NCBI RefSeq assembly: GCF_000967865.1
Contig: NZ_JXRU01000034.1
Span: forward strand, 62,001-126,000
DNA: 64,000 nt
Reading direction: 5' to 3'
From: Microbacterium sp. SA39
GTDB lineage: Bacteria; Actinomycetota; Actinomycetes; Actinomycetales; Microbacteriaceae
Below are positions 1 to 9,437 of the stretch, in pieces; the first letter of the stretch is position 1, and every line of letters starts with the position of its first letter. Made by a program: the position numbers and the translations under genes. Under the pieces are notes generated by a model. The model saw nothing but the letters and a program-made list of their open reading frames with translations. It was not told where the DNA came from and did not search any database.

Positions 1-620
1 AATCCGAGCACGCGGGCACGGCTGCCCGCGAAGAGCGCGGCGCGGTCGGCCGGCGACAGGTCGCGCGCGTCGAAGGCCCGCCCCGTGAGTTCGCGGGCCA
101 GGAGCCGGCCGGTGAGCATGACACCGGTGACCGGCCCCAGGAAGCCACCGATCACGGGGATGAGTCCGGCGAGCAGCACCACGACCGCGATCAGGATGCC
201 GAGCATCACCAGCCGCAGGCCCTCCGCCACCGTCGTCCAGAAGCCGCCTCCGTCGACCGGGGCGGGATCGCCGAGTTCGACCTCGACCGCGTGCCAGATG
301 CGCTGGTAGAACGGGTCGCCGATGGTCAGGGTCAGCGCGGTGAACACCGAGCTCGAGAGCGCGAGAGTCGCGACGACGATGACGAAGCCGACCGCCCCGC
401 GCACGAGATCCCGCCAGGGATCGAGCCAGCTCTCGGCGAACGGCGTGAGCCATGTGGTGATGCTGCCGAGGTTCCAGATCAGCGGTATCAGCACGGCGGC
501 GAGCACGACGAGGGTGATGAGGCCGGGGACGAGTCCGAGCGCCATCAGGCCGGGGCGGGTGCGCCAGAGACCGAATCCGCGCAGCAGCGTGCGGATGCCT
601 CCACCGAACTCCCGGATCAT
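1..620 (-). CDS. EI24 domain-containing membrane protein, partial
   Basis: The gene runs off the left edge, so the C-terminus is missing. Read on the minus strand from the ATG at 620, the frame stays open for about 206 codons, beginning MIREFGGGIRTLLRGFGLW. Several long hydrophobic stretches alternate with short charged loops (for example around residues 27-50, 75-100 and 130-165), as expected of the EI24/CysZ family of polytopic membrane proteins. In E. coli, CysZ is linked to sulfate uptake; actinobacterial members have no firmly known function, so transport is only an inference. It is divergent from the GntR regulator that starts at 728. Family assignment is by overall pattern and is fairly secure; the role is not. 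Confidence 0.75.
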   Translation of the reverse strand, partial: MIREFGGGIRTLLRGFGLWRTRPGLMALGLVPGLITLVVLAAVLIPLIWNLGSITTWLTPFAESWLDPWRDLVRGAVGFVIVVATLALSSSVFTALTLTIGDPFYQRIWHAVEVELGDPAPVDGGGFWTTVAEGLRLVMLGILIAVVVLLAGLIPVIGGFLGPVTGVMLTGRLLARELTGRAFDARDLSPADRAALFAGSRARVLG

Positions 621-727
621 GGACCCAGCCTACGTCGACGGCAGTGCACCGGTCGGACCAGCGCGGGTACGCTGACGGCGGCGCGCCCCCCATTTCCACC
701 GCGCGCGAGAAGGAGACGAGGCCTCGG

Positions 728-1465
728 ATGCATCGCTATCGTGAGATCGCCCGGGATCTGGGCATCCGGATCAATGATGGAGACTTCGATTCCACTGGGA
801 TGCTGCCCGCCGAGGAGCAGCTCTCGCGCACCTTCGAGGTCTCGCGAGGCACCGTGCGCAACGCGCTCGTGCTGCTCGCGCGTCAGGGTGCGATCGCTCC
901 TCGCCGCGGATCGGGCTGGCTCGTGCGCACGTCGGCGCAGAGCCAGCACTTCTCGGAGCTGCGATCGTTCGCGCAATGGGCGCGGAGTCGAGGCATGGAG
1001 CCCGGCGGCCGCGTGGTGTCCCAGCAGCGGCGCGACCCCTCGCCGGCCGAGCTCCGGGCGCTCCGCGGCGACGCTCGCGCCGACGAGGTGCTCGACGTCG
1101 TGCGGTTGCGGCTTCTCAACGGCCGCATCGTCATGCTCGAACGCACCGTCTACCCGCCGTGGATCGCGACGATGGTCGAGGCGCTGTCTGCCGAAGAGTC
1201 CTCTGTCGTCGGAGCCCTCGAGGCCCAGCACGGGGTGCGGATGGTGCATGGCGAGCACTCCATCGACGCGACTGCAGCCTCCAGCGAGGATGCGCGACTG
1301 CTCGACGTGCGGCGCTCGAGTCCGCTGCTGCGCGTGCGCCGGGTGAGCTATGCCGCCGACGGGCGGGCCATCGAGATGGGCGACGATCGCTACCTCGCCG
1401 ACACGATGTCGTTCACGGTGCAGGCCTCGCTGCAGGGCACCTCCCTGACCAGGCAGACCACCTGA
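728..1465 (+). CDS. GntR family transcriptional regulator, HutC/UTRA type
   Basis: 245 residues. An N-terminal winged helix-turn-helix (about residues 1-65, containing LPAEEQLSRTFEVSRGTVRNAL) is followed by a UTRA effector-binding domain (about 90-235), so this is a HutC-subfamily GntR repressor that probably binds a small metabolite. The ATG at 728 was chosen because it begins right at the HTH and has an AGAAGGAGA ribosome site about 10 nt upstream; an in-frame ATG at 644 would add 28 residues of low-complexity sequence. No sugar or amino acid uptake operon lies next to it, so the target is unclear. It is divergent from the EI24 gene and may control it. Confidence 0.85.
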   Translation: MHRYREIARDLGIRINDGDFDSTGMLPAEEQLSRTFEVSRGTVRNALVLLARQGAIAPRRGSGWLVRTSAQSQHFSELRSFAQWARSRGMEPGGRVVSQQRRDPSPAELRALRGDARADEVLDVVRLRLLNGRIVMLERTVYPPWIATMVEALSAEESSVVGALEAQHGVRMVHGEHSIDATAASSEDARLLDVRRSSPLLRVRRVSYAADGRAIEMGDDRYLADTMSFTVQASLQGTSLTRQTT

Positions 1466-1636
1466 TCCGGGGGCAGGCCCGAACGCCGCCGTTCTGGACT
1501 GCTGTGCGCACACGTCCACCCGGAACCAGACGGCGGGTTCCGTCGGAGACCGACCGTTCACCTGCCGTGCACCCGGGGTTGGCTGACCGCGTCGACGCTC
1601 GAGACATCAGCCCATTCGTCTCGGAAGGACGACCCC

Positions 1637-4018
1637 ATGCTTCCCATCCAATCCCAGACCCGCCGTCGGGGTGTCGCGCTCGCCGGCGTCGCGCTCTCCG
1701 CCGCGCTTCTCGCCACCCCGATCGCTGCCAGCGCGCAGGTCGCGGGCCCCTCATCCCACGAGGTCGTCGCCGCCGCGGCATCCGCCTTCGAGCTCCCCGA
1801 CGGCCCACTCGTCGCCGGAGCCACGGTGAGGATCGAGTACAGCACCGACCAGCCCCACCCCAAGAACTGGATCGGCTTCTACCGTGACGGCGAGGTGCCC
1901 GGGGCTGACGGAGCGTCCTCGGCATCCTGGCAGTACGCCCCCGCCGCTTCCGGGTCGGTCGAGCTGAACGTCCCCGGCGCTCCGGGCGACTACACCGTCT
2001 GGTACCTGGCCGAAGACGGCTACGAGCCCCTCGCCGAATCTCAGACCGTCACCGTCACGGCCGCCGCGGGCGAGCCGGTCCCCGGTGATCCGGATGCGGT
2101 CGTCGACATCGAGCCCGTGACCACCGGGATCGCCACCGACGGGATGCTGCTCCGTGAGGGCTTCGACAACGGGTTGCCCGCAGGATGGTCGGTCGAGTCC
2201 TCCGCCGACATGAACGGCGTCGGCGAGGCGGCCTACCGCGGCTGGGCGCCGACGACTCGCGCTGATTGGACCTCGGCCCTCGATGAGATGCGCGGTCGAT
2301 TCGCGCGTCCGCTCGCGGGACTCGTGGTCGCCGATGCCCAGCAGTTCGGACCGTACGCGTTCTCGTCGGTCCTCGAGAGCGCGCCGGTGGGCGTCGAGCA
2401 CCTGCGCTCTCTGGAGCTCTCGTTCGACAGCCATTACCGCGGCGCTGCGGACCAGTCGGGGGTCGTGCGTGCGAGCTTCGATGGCGGTGAGTGGGCGGAG
2501 GTGCTGCGGCTCGACTCGACGTCCGTGACCGACGGCTACGACCCCCTGCAGATGAACTACATGCAGGACCTCACGATCGACGTCCCGAAGGGCGCCGCCG
2601 AGGTGCGCTTCCAGTGGCAGCTCGACGCCCCGGCCGCAGGATCCCGCTATTGGGCGATCGACTCGGTCGCGGTGCGACAGGGCGTGGTCACGGATGCAGC
2701 CGGGTCCACTCAGCTCTGGGCGGTCTCCGACATCCAGGGCCACCCGCAGGACTTCGAGCACGGGCTGGCCGATCTGAACGAACTCGCCCCCGACCCGGCC
2801 GGACTGCTGATGGTGGGCGACCTGGTGAACGCCGGCACGTCGGCCGAATGGGACGAGATGTCTGCGGTGATGGAGAACACCGTCGACATCCGGCCCGAGA
2901 CCACCGTCGCCTCGCTCGGCAACCACGAGCGCTACGCGACCGGCGGGTTCGCCGCGAACTTCGCGCGCTTCCTGGCCTTCGCCGATCGTGACAAGGCGTA
3001 TGCCGAGTACGTGCTCGACGGACCGGGCGGGCAGGTGCCTGTCATCACGATCGGTCAGGAGATCAGCGGTCCGACCGACGTGGCGATGACCGAGGAGCAG
3101 GTGCGCTTCCTCGAGCAGCGGCTCGCGCACTGGACCGCACTCGGCTCGCAGGTGATCGTGAACACCCATTTCCCGCTGGGCGACACCGTCTCGGCGTCGT
3201 GGATCCCGGACTACCGCGAGAATCACCTGATGAACGACCGGCTGACCAGCATCCTCGGGAACTACCCGAACGCCGTGGTCTTCAGCGGGCACACGCACTA
3301 TCCGGCGACGCTCGGCGACTGGGCGGTCCAGCGCCGCACGGCGGACGGTCACCCGGACGGCTTCTGGGCGGTCAACACCGTCGCGATGCATGTGGGGTGG
3401 GACGCCGAGGGCGAGAACACCCAGGGCATCAGCGAGGTCACGACCGGCGATGTCAACAACGGCCTGATCGTGGAATCGTACGGCGACCGCCTCGTCGTGA
3501 AGGCGTACGACTTCTTCGCCGACGAGCAGATCCGCGAGGTGACCATCCGGAATCCGCTCGCACCCTACGCGGCGGATGTGGTGCCGGTCGCCGAGCGTCC
3601 GGCCGACTACACGGCGGTGGACGCCCAGCTGCAGCGCGTGCCCGCCGACCTCGAGCCGTTCACAGCGGCGAGCGTCGCTGCGCTGAATCGGGCGATCGCC
3701 GCGGTGCAGCGCGACCTCACCGTCGCTGATCAGGCCGATGTGGATGCCTTCGCCGCCGACCTTCGGACCGCGATCGACGGTCTGGTCCGAGTCGGCGACG
3801 GCGGTGACGGTGGTGACGGCGACGGCGATGACGGCGGCGGGCCGGGGTCGGGTCCAGGCTCGGGTTCCCCCGATGACGGCGCTGGCGGAAGTGCAGACGA
3901 GGGCGACCTCGCGTCGACCGGCTACGACCCCGGTGCGACGTGGATCGTCGCCCTGGGCCTGTTGGGACTCGGCGGTTCGGTGCTCGTCGCCCACCGCCTC
4001 GCGCGACGCCGTTCCTGA
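1637..4018 (+). CDS. Secreted, wall-anchored metallophosphoesterase
   Basis: 793 residues. A Sec signal peptide (about 1-35, ending ATPIAASA) precedes a beta-sandwich region with NWIGFYR, typical of the N-terminal domain of some phosphatases. A calcineurin-like phosphoesterase domain follows (about 355-640) with the metal-ligand blocks DIQGH, GDLVNAG, LGNHE, NTHFP and SGHTHY. A FIVAR-like helical segment (about 660-710), a Gly/Asp-rich spacer, and finally LASTG plus a transmembrane helix and RRR tail form a class E-type sortase signal. The product should therefore be a surface-anchored metal-dependent phosphohydrolase; the substrate (nucleotide, nucleic acid or phosphoester) cannot be told. 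AAGGACG before the ATG at 1637 supports the start. Confidence 0.88.
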   Translation: MLPIQSQTRRRGVALAGVALSAALLATPIAASAQVAGPSSHEVVAAAASAFELPDGPLVAGATVRIEYSTDQPHPKNWIGFYRDGEVPGADGASSASWQYAPAASGSVELNVPGAPGDYTVWYLAEDGYEPLAESQTVTVTAAAGEPVPGDPDAVVDIEPVTTGIATDGMLLREGFDNGLPAGWSVESSADMNGVGEAAYRGWAPTTRADWTSALDEMRGRFARPLAGLVVADAQQFGPYAFSSVLESAPVGVEHLRSLELSFDSHYRGAADQSGVVRASFDGGEWAEVLRLDSTSVTDGYDPLQMNYMQDLTIDVPKGAAEVRFQWQLDAPAAGSRYWAIDSVAVRQGVVTDAAGSTQLWAVSDIQGHPQDFEHGLADLNELAPDPAGLLMVGDLVNAGTSAEWDEMSAVMENTVDIRPETTVASLGNHERYATGGFAANFARFLAFADRDKAYAEYVLDGPGGQVPVITIGQEISGPTDVAMTEEQVRFLEQRLAHWTALGSQVIVNTHFPLGDTVSASWIPDYRENHLMNDRLTSILGNYPNAVVFSGHTHYPATLGDWAVQRRTADGHPDGFWAVNTVAMHVGWDAEGENTQGISEVTTGDVNNGLIVESYGDRLVVKAYDFFADEQIREVTIRNPLAPYAADVVPVAERPADYTAVDAQLQRVPADLEPFTAASVAALNRAIAAVQRDLTVADQADVDAFAADLRTAIDGLVRVGDGGDGGDGDGDDGGGPGSGPGSGSPDDGAGGSADEGDLASTGYDPGATWIVALGLLGLGGSVLVAHRLARRRS

Positions 4019-4036
4019 TCCTCCGAACGGCACCGT

Positions 4037-4069
4037 CGGCCCGCACTGGTCTACACCGGGTGCGGGCCG
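4037..4069. terminator. Hairpin between convergent genes
   Basis: A 10-bp perfect stem (4037-4046 with 4060-4069), extended by GGT/ACC after a small bulge around a CTAC loop, lies between the 3' ends of the phosphoesterase gene and the minus-strand toxin gene. Position and strength suggest a bidirectional terminator; there is no strong T tract, which is common in actinobacteria. Confidence 0.6.
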
Positions 4070-4104
4070 GCGGTGAACTCTCAGATCATGGCTCAGCGCA
4101 GGCG

Positions 4105-4371
4105 TCAGTAGTGGTAGCGGGCTTGCAGAACCGTGACGTGGTGATCAGTCGCGGTGTAGACGAGGCGATTGGTCTCGTCGATGCGCCGTGACCACGCTCC
4201 CGCGAGAACATGCTTCAATGGCTCGGGCTTTCCGATCCCCTCGAACGGATCGTCTCGGAGGACGTCCGCGATGAGCAGGTTGATGCGATTCAGGGTGCGT
4301 CGATCCTGCGTCTGCCAGTAGACGTAGTCCTCCCACCCTTCCGCGGTCCAGACCAGGAGTCGCGGGCTCAT
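4105..4371 (-). CDS. yoeB: YoeB/Txe family mRNA-interferase toxin
   Basis: 88 residues, close to E. coli YoeB in length and sequence, with the same blocks DPFEGIGKPEPLKH and a final RYHY. The catalytic residues of YoeB are conserved: Glu50 in GKPEPLKH, Arg69 in NRLVY, and the last two residues His87 and Tyr88. The enzyme binds the 50S/30S A site and cleaves mRNA during translation when freed from its antitoxin. Its ATG overlaps the antitoxin stop by four bases (ATGA), so the pair is translationally coupled with the antitoxin first. It appears intact and probably active. Confidence 0.95.
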   Translation of the reverse strand: MSPRLLVWTAEGWEDYVYWQTQDRRTLNRINLLIADVLRDDPFEGIGKPEPLKHVLAGAWSRRIDETNRLVYTATDHHVTVLQARYHY

Positions 4372-4616
4372 TCCTCGAGGAGGTCGTGCTCGGCGACGTC
4401 TCCGGCGCGGGCAGCGGCCAGCGCGGAGAGCAGGCGGTTCGCATTCGCGGGCGAACGGAGAAGGTGGGTCGTCTCGAGGAGAGAGTCGTACTCCGTCTTC
4501 GACATGAGGATCGCCGAGCCTCGGCGCGACGTGATCTCCACCTCCGCATGATCGAGGTTCACGCGCTCTATCAGACCGAAGAGGTCACGCCTCGCCTCGC
4601 TGGTGGTGATGGCCAT
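4368..4616 (-). CDS. yefM: YefM/Phd family antitoxin
   Basis: 82 residues from the ATG at 4616, beginning MAITTSEARRDLFGLIERVN, the usual opening of Phd/YefM dimers that bind DNA through the N-terminal fold and the toxin through a flexible C-terminus. AAGGAG lies 6 nt upstream of this ATG. An in-frame ATG at 4649 would place the operator inside the coding sequence and has no ribosome site, so the shorter start is preferred. First gene of a two-gene operon with the YoeB toxin. Confidence 0.93.
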   Translation of the reverse strand: MAITTSEARRDLFGLIERVNLDHAEVEITSRRGSAILMSKTEYDSLLETTHLLRSPANANRLLSALAAARAGDVAEHDLLEE

Positions 4617-4628
4617 CTCAACTCCTTC

Positions 4629-4648
4629 TTGTACCAAATATGGTACCA
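4629..4648. promoter_or_regulatory. Probable YefM-YoeB operator
   Basis: Directly upstream of the antitoxin ribosome site is the inverted repeat GTACCA-AATA-TGGTAC (4631-4646), inside TTGTACCAAATATGGTACCA. YefM-type antitoxins are known to bind palindromes with a central GTAC, so this is the expected autoregulatory site. Assignment rests on position and symmetry. Confidence 0.65.
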
Positions 4649-4658
4649 CTCGTTGACC

Positions 4659-7600
4659 TCAGACGGCCTTGCGCAGGGTGTAGCCGCGCGGTGTCTGCAC
4701 GAATCCCGCCTCCTGCAGGGCACGCGCCAGCTCGGTGCCGTAGACGCCCTCGCCGTCGATCTTCTCGACGGTCAGGGTGTCGAGACGTCGGGCGCGGGCG
4801 GTCGCTGCGAGGTCGGACGTCGCGGCGCGCAGGACATCGGCGTCGTCGGTGAACGACAGCACCGTGCGGCCGCCGCGTTCGAGGTACAGCACGAGCGAGC
4901 CGTCGACGAGGACCACGAGGCCGCCGGCCTTGCGCCCCGGGCGGTGCGAGATCTCGTCGCGTTTCGGCCACCCGAGAGCGGCTCCATAGGGATTGGCGGG
5001 GTCGGTCGCCGCGAGCGTCACGGCGTTCCGCGGGGGAGGATCGGCGAGCCCCGCGTAGGTGCGCAGCCGGTCGACCGTGGCGGATGCCGCGAACTGCGCC
5101 GCTCCGAGCTGTTCGATGACGTAGCCGCGTCGGCAGTGTCCCGCTTCTTCGAAGCCGGCGAGCACGCGGTACGCCTGAGCGAATCCGCCGGGCACGCCCT
5201 CGGATTGCACGGCCCCGCGCGTGACGACGCCATAGCGGTCGAGCAGCAGCCCGGCGGTGACGGTCGCCCGGCGCGCGGCATCCGTCTCGATCGACGGCAG
5301 CAACGACCAGCGCCCGCCGATGGACGTTGGCCGCGGCGCGGTGCGGGTGAGTGACATGCCGCGGTAGGTGCGCGCGCGGGGGGCTCGCCGGGTCACCTTG
5401 TGCGCCTGCGAGCCGCCGGCGAGAAGCGAGCGGATGGGCGCGAAGGTGTCGTTCGTGACATGCCCCGACCAGGTCAGAGCCCAGAGCGCCTCGAGCACGG
5501 ACTGCTCGTTCTCAGCCGACGCCATCTCTTTCAACTGACTCGCGAAGTACGCGCCGCCCACCTGCAGCGCGGTCAGCACGCGCGCCTCGAGAGAATCGGA
5601 AGCGATCTCGGTGTCGGGCTCGGGAAGCGTGAACGGCGCGAGATCGGCGGGATGCAGCGACACCCACCCGTCGCGACCGGGAAGCGTGCCGTGGCCCGAC
5701 CAGATCACCTCGCCGGCCGTCGTCAGCTCGTCGAGCATGGTGGGGGAGTAGTCGCGCACCCGCGACGGGAGGACCAACGACTCCCACGCGCTCGCCGGAA
5801 TCGGCACGCCGGCGAACTGCTCGATCACGGTGAGCACCCCGTCGAGACCTTCCAGCGGCCGGCCGAGATGCTGCCAGTCGGGCAGGAAGCGGGCGAAGGC
5901 CTCGGGCGAGACGGGCTCGACCGAACCGCGGATCGCGGCGAGCGAGCGCATGCGCAGGCGTCGGAGTACCTCGGTGTCGCACCACTCGATGTTCTCCTGA
6001 TGCCCGGAGCCCGACCCTGATCCGGTCCCTGAGCCCGGCGAAGGGTCGGGCAGGAAGTACCCGCTGGTGAGTCGGCCGGCATGCTCGAGCCTCTGGAGGG
6101 TGTGCCGGGCGACGGCCGTGCCGATGCCGAAACGCGTGGCGACGGCATCCGTCGTGAACGGCCCGTGGGTGCGAGCGTGTCGGGCGACGAGATCGCCGAG
6201 CGGGTCGGCGATCGGCTCGAGGAAGGCGACGGGGATGCCGGTCGGGAGGGCCGCTCCCAGCGCATCGCGCAGACGGCCGGCGTCTTCGATCACGGCGACG
6301 CGGCTCACTCCGCCGATGGTCACGGGAATCGCTCGGCGGGCCGTGATCAGGTCGTCGAGAAGGGCGGCTGCCGAAGTCTCGACGGTCTCCGGATCGAGCC
6401 GCGCCGCGACCTCGTCGGCGTCGAGCGGGCCGAGCATGCGCAGCAGGTCGGCGACACCCTCGAGACCCCGGGCACGTCGTTCCGGGTCGAGGCGCTGTGC
6501 CTCGCGCTCGAACTGCGCGATGACCTCGGGATCGAGGAGCTCGCGCAGCTCGACCGTGCCGAGCAGTTCGCCGAGGAGCGCCGGGTCGACCGACAGCGCC
6601 GCGGCCCGTCGCTCTGCCAGCGGAGAGTCGCCCTCGTACATGAACGCGCCGACGTAGCCGAACAGCAGGTCGCGCGCGTAGGGCGAGGGCTGGCCGGGCT
6701 GCGTCTCGACGAGGCGGATGCGCCGGTCGGCGATCGAGGTCGCGAGCCTGCGCAGCGACGGGAGGTCATAGACGTCCTGCAGCACCTCGCGCAGGGTCTC
6801 CAGGATCACCGGGAAGGTCGGATGCCGGCGGGCGACCTCGAGCAGCTGCGCCGAGCGCTGACGCTGCTGCCAGAGCGGGCTGCGTCGGTTCGGGTTCGTG
6901 CGCGGCATGAGCAGCGCGCGCGCCGCGCACTCGCGGAAGCGGGAGGCGAACAGCGCGGAGCCGCCGACCTCCTGCGTGACGAGCACCTCCAGCTCGTCGG
7001 GATCGAACACGAAGAGCTCGGCACCGGGCGGTTCGGCCTCGGCATCCGGGATGCGGACGATGATGCCGTCGTCGCTGGCGACAGCCGAGCCCTCGACGCC
7101 GAGGCGCTCCCGCATGCGGGCATTGATCGCCAGCGCCCAGGGCGCGTGCACCTTCATGCCGTACGGCGAGTGCAGGATGACGCGCCAGTCGCCCACCTCG
7201 TCGCGGCCGCGCTCGACCGTGAGCGTGCGGTCGGTCGGGAGAGTGCCGGTCGCCGCGCGCTGCTCGGTGAGGTGGGCCATCAGGTTCATGCGCGCCTGCT
7301 CGTCGAGACCGGCTTCGATGAGACGCTGGGCGGCCTTCTCGGGAGTGGCCGCAGCGACCTCGCGGGAGAACTTCCCGAGCGCCTCGCCGAGCTCGAACGG
7401 TCGTCCGATGCCGTCGCCGTGCCAGAACGGCACCTTGCCCGGCTGGCCGTATGCGGGGATCACGTTGACGCGGTCGTGGGTGATCTCGGCGATGCGCCAG
7501 CTCGTGGTGCCCAGAGTGAAGACGTCGCCGACGCGGGATTCGTAGACCATCTCCTCGTCGAGCTCGCCGACGCGACGACCCGCCCCCTCGCCCGCGACGA

Positions 7601-9296
7601 ACACGCCGAAGAGTCCGCGGTCGGGGATCGTGCCACCGCTGGTCACAGCGATGCGTTGCGCCCCGGGACGCCCGGTGAGCGTGCCGGCATCGCGGTCCCA
7701 CACGAGGCGCGGGCGGAGCTCGGCGAATTCATCGGAGGGATAGCGACCGGCGAGCAGGTCGAGCGTCGCCTCGTACGCGGAGCGCGGCAGCGACTGGAAG
7801 GGCGCCGAGCGCCGCACGGTCTCGAACCACTCCTCGACGCTGATGGCGCCGAGTGCGCTCGCCGCCACGGTCTGCTGGGCGAGGATGTCGAGTGGATTGC
7901 GCGGCACCTGGATCGCCTCGATCCTGCCCGCCAGCATCCGTTCGGTGACGATCGCCGTGTGCAGCACATCGCCGCGGTGCTTGGGGAACAGCGCGGCGCG
8001 ACTGATCTCGCCGACCTGGTGGCCGGCACGGCCCACACGCTGCAGACCGGATGCCGCGGACGGCGGAGCCTCGACCTGGATCACCAGGTCGACCGCGCCC
8101 ATGTCGATGCCGAGCTCGAGACTGCTGGTCGCGACGACGCAGCGCAGCACGCCCGACTTCAGCTCTTCCTCGACCTGTGCGCGCTGCTCTTTCGACACCG
8201 ACCCGTGGTGCGCCTTGGCGAGGACGGGCTCGGCGCCGGCTGTCGCGCCGGCCTGCGCCATCATGGCGGCGGGGACGGTCGCGGCGGGGAGCGCGGCCCC
8301 GATGCGCTCCGAGTAGATCTCGTTGAGACGCCCGGTGAGACGTTCGGCGAGGCGGCGGGAGTTGGAGAACACGATGGTCGAGTTGTTCTGCAGGATGCGG
8401 TCGACGATCGCCTCCTCCACGTGCGGCCAGACGGAACCCGTGACCTCGGTGTACTCGGCGTCGGTCGGGTCGTCCGTGGGAGTCGGAACGCCGGGCGGCG
8501 GCGGGGGATTGGTCATGTCGTCCATCGGCACGACCACGGCGAGCTCGAAGGTCTTCGATGCGCGTGGGGCGACGATCTCGACGGGAGCCGAGCCGCCGAG
8601 GAAGCGGGCGACCTCGTCGATCGGACGGACCGTCGCGGAGAGGCCGATGCGCTGCGCCGCAGTCTCGTTGCCGTGCGTTGCGCGGAGGGCGTCGAGCCGT
8701 TCGAGGCTCACGGCGAGATGCGCGCCCCGCTTGGTCGCCGCGACCGCATGCACCTCGTCGATGATGACCGTGTGCACGTCGCGCAGGGTCTCGCCCGCGC
8801 GGCTGGTGAGCATCAGGTACAGCGACTCGGGAGTCGTGATCAGGATGTCGGGCGGATCGGAGACCAGCTTGCGACGATCGCTCGATGTGGTGTCGCCCGA
8901 ACGCACCCCCACCGTGACCGATGGCGCCGGCAGGCCCAGTCGTCGTGCCGACTGCCCGATGCCGATCAGTGGGGAGCGGAGGTTGCGTTCGACGTCGACG
9001 CCGAGCGCCTTGAGCGGAGAGATGTAGAGGATGCGCGTGCGCGAGGCATCATTCTTGAGCTTCTCCGACTTCGACGGCTTGTCGTCGACGGCGGCGAGAC
9101 GCTCGCGGAAGACGCTGTCGATCGCCCAGAGGAAGGCGGACAGCGTCTTGCCCGATCCGGTCGGAGCGACGACGAGCGCATGCTTGCCCGCCGAGATCGC
9201 ATCCCAGGCTCCGGCCTGCGCGGGCGTGGGCGCAGGAAACGCACCCCGGAACCAGTCCTGCGTGGCCGGAGTGAAGCGCTCGAGCACATCCCCCAT
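4659..9296 (-). CDS. lhr: Lhr-type ATP-dependent helicase
   Basis: 1545 residues, the full length of bacterial Lhr. The N-terminal superfamily 2 core has Walker A APTGSGKT (44-51), the DEVH box in IIDEVHAV, the SAT motif in LSATVRP, and the helicase C motif with GRAGHQ. The Lhr-specific winged-helix and beta-barrel domains follow, then the long C-terminal Lhr-CTD. Lhr is an ATP-dependent 3'-5' translocase acting on single-stranded DNA and on RNA:DNA hybrids, linked to DNA repair. The reading frame stops just before the antitoxin promoter region. A palindromic repeat at 6024-6047 encodes part of a PGSGTGSGSGSG linker inside the protein. A GATGAT box six bases before the ATG suggests a leaderless transcript. 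Confidence 0.95.
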   Translation of the reverse strand: MGDVLERFTPATQDWFRGAFPAPTPAQAGAWDAISAGKHALVVAPTGSGKTLSAFLWAIDSVFRERLAAVDDKPSKSEKLKNDASRTRILYISPLKALGVDVERNLRSPLIGIGQSARRLGLPAPSVTVGVRSGDTTSSDRRKLVSDPPDILITTPESLYLMLTSRAGETLRDVHTVIIDEVHAVAATKRGAHLAVSLERLDALRATHGNETAAQRIGLSATVRPIDEVARFLGGSAPVEIVAPRASKTFELAVVVPMDDMTNPPPPPGVPTPTDDPTDAEYTEVTGSVWPHVEEAIVDRILQNNSTIVFSNSRRLAERLTGRLNEIYSERIGAALPAATVPAAMMAQAGATAGAEPVLAKAHHGSVSKEQRAQVEEELKSGVLRCVVATSSLELGIDMGAVDLVIQVEAPPSAASGLQRVGRAGHQVGEISRAALFPKHRGDVLHTAIVTERMLAGRIEAIQVPRNPLDILAQQTVAASALGAISVEEWFETVRRSAPFQSLPRSAYEATLDLLAGRYPSDEFAELRPRLVWDRDAGTLTGRPGAQRIAVTSGGTIPDRGLFGVFVAGEGAGRRVGELDEEMVYESRVGDVFTLGTTSWRIAEITHDRVNVIPAYGQPGKVPFWHGDGIGRPFELGEALGKFSREVAAATPEKAAQRLIEAGLDEQARMNLMAHLTEQRAATGTLPTDRTLTVERGRDEVGDWRVILHSPYGMKVHAPWALAINARMRERLGVEGSAVASDDGIIVRIPDAEAEPPGAELFVFDPDELEVLVTQEVGGSALFASRFRECAARALLMPRTNPNRRSPLWQQRQRSAQLLEVARRHPTFPVILETLREVLQDVYDLPSLRRLATSIADRRIRLVETQPGQPSPYARDLLFGYVGAFMYEGDSPLAERRAAALSVDPALLGELLGTVELRELLDPEVIAQFEREAQRLDPERRARGLEGVADLLRMLGPLDADEVAARLDPETVETSAAALLDDLITARRAIPVTIGGVSRVAVIEDAGRLRDALGAALPTGIPVAFLEPIADPLGDLVARHARTHGPFTTDAVATRFGIGTAVARHTLQRLEHAGRLTSGYFLPDPSPGSGTGSGSGSGHQENIEWCDTEVLRRLRMRSLAAIRGSVEPVSPEAFARFLPDWQHLGRPLEGLDGVLTVIEQFAGVPIPASAWESLVLPSRVRDYSPTMLDELTTAGEVIWSGHGTLPGRDGWVSLHPADLAPFTLPEPDTEIASDSLEARVLTALQVGGAYFASQLKEMASAENEQSVLEALWALTWSGHVTNDTFAPIRSLLAGGSQAHKVTRRAPRARTYRGMSLTRTAPRPTSIGGRWSLLPSIETDAARRATVTAGLLLDRYGVVTRGAVQSEGVPGGFAQAYRVLAGFEEAGHCRRGYVIEQLGAAQFAASATVDRLRTYAGLADPPPRNAVTLAATDPANPYGAALGWPKRDEISHRPGRKAGGLVVLVDGSLVLYLERGGRTVLSFTDDADVLRAATSDLAATARARRLDTLTVEKIDGEGVYGTELARALQEAGFVQTPRGYTLRKAV
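6024..6047. repeat. Interspersed palindromic repeat, copy A (inside lhr)
   Basis: Variant CCTGAGCCCGGCGAAGGG of the short repeat seen also at 11244, 18796 and 19913. Here it lies inside lhr and is read in frame as a Pro/Gly/Ser linker, so the insertion was tolerated at a domain boundary. Confidence 0.6.
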
Positions 9297-9437
9297 CCGT
9301 CCATCATCCCTGAGGCCACCGACATCGGCGTGGGGATTGACGGCGCGACGACGGATGTCGGTGGCGTGCGAGGAGTTCTTCTCGAAGGGTCAGCCCTGCC
9401 TGCGCTCCCACCCTCGGCAAACGCCACGGCTCCGCCG

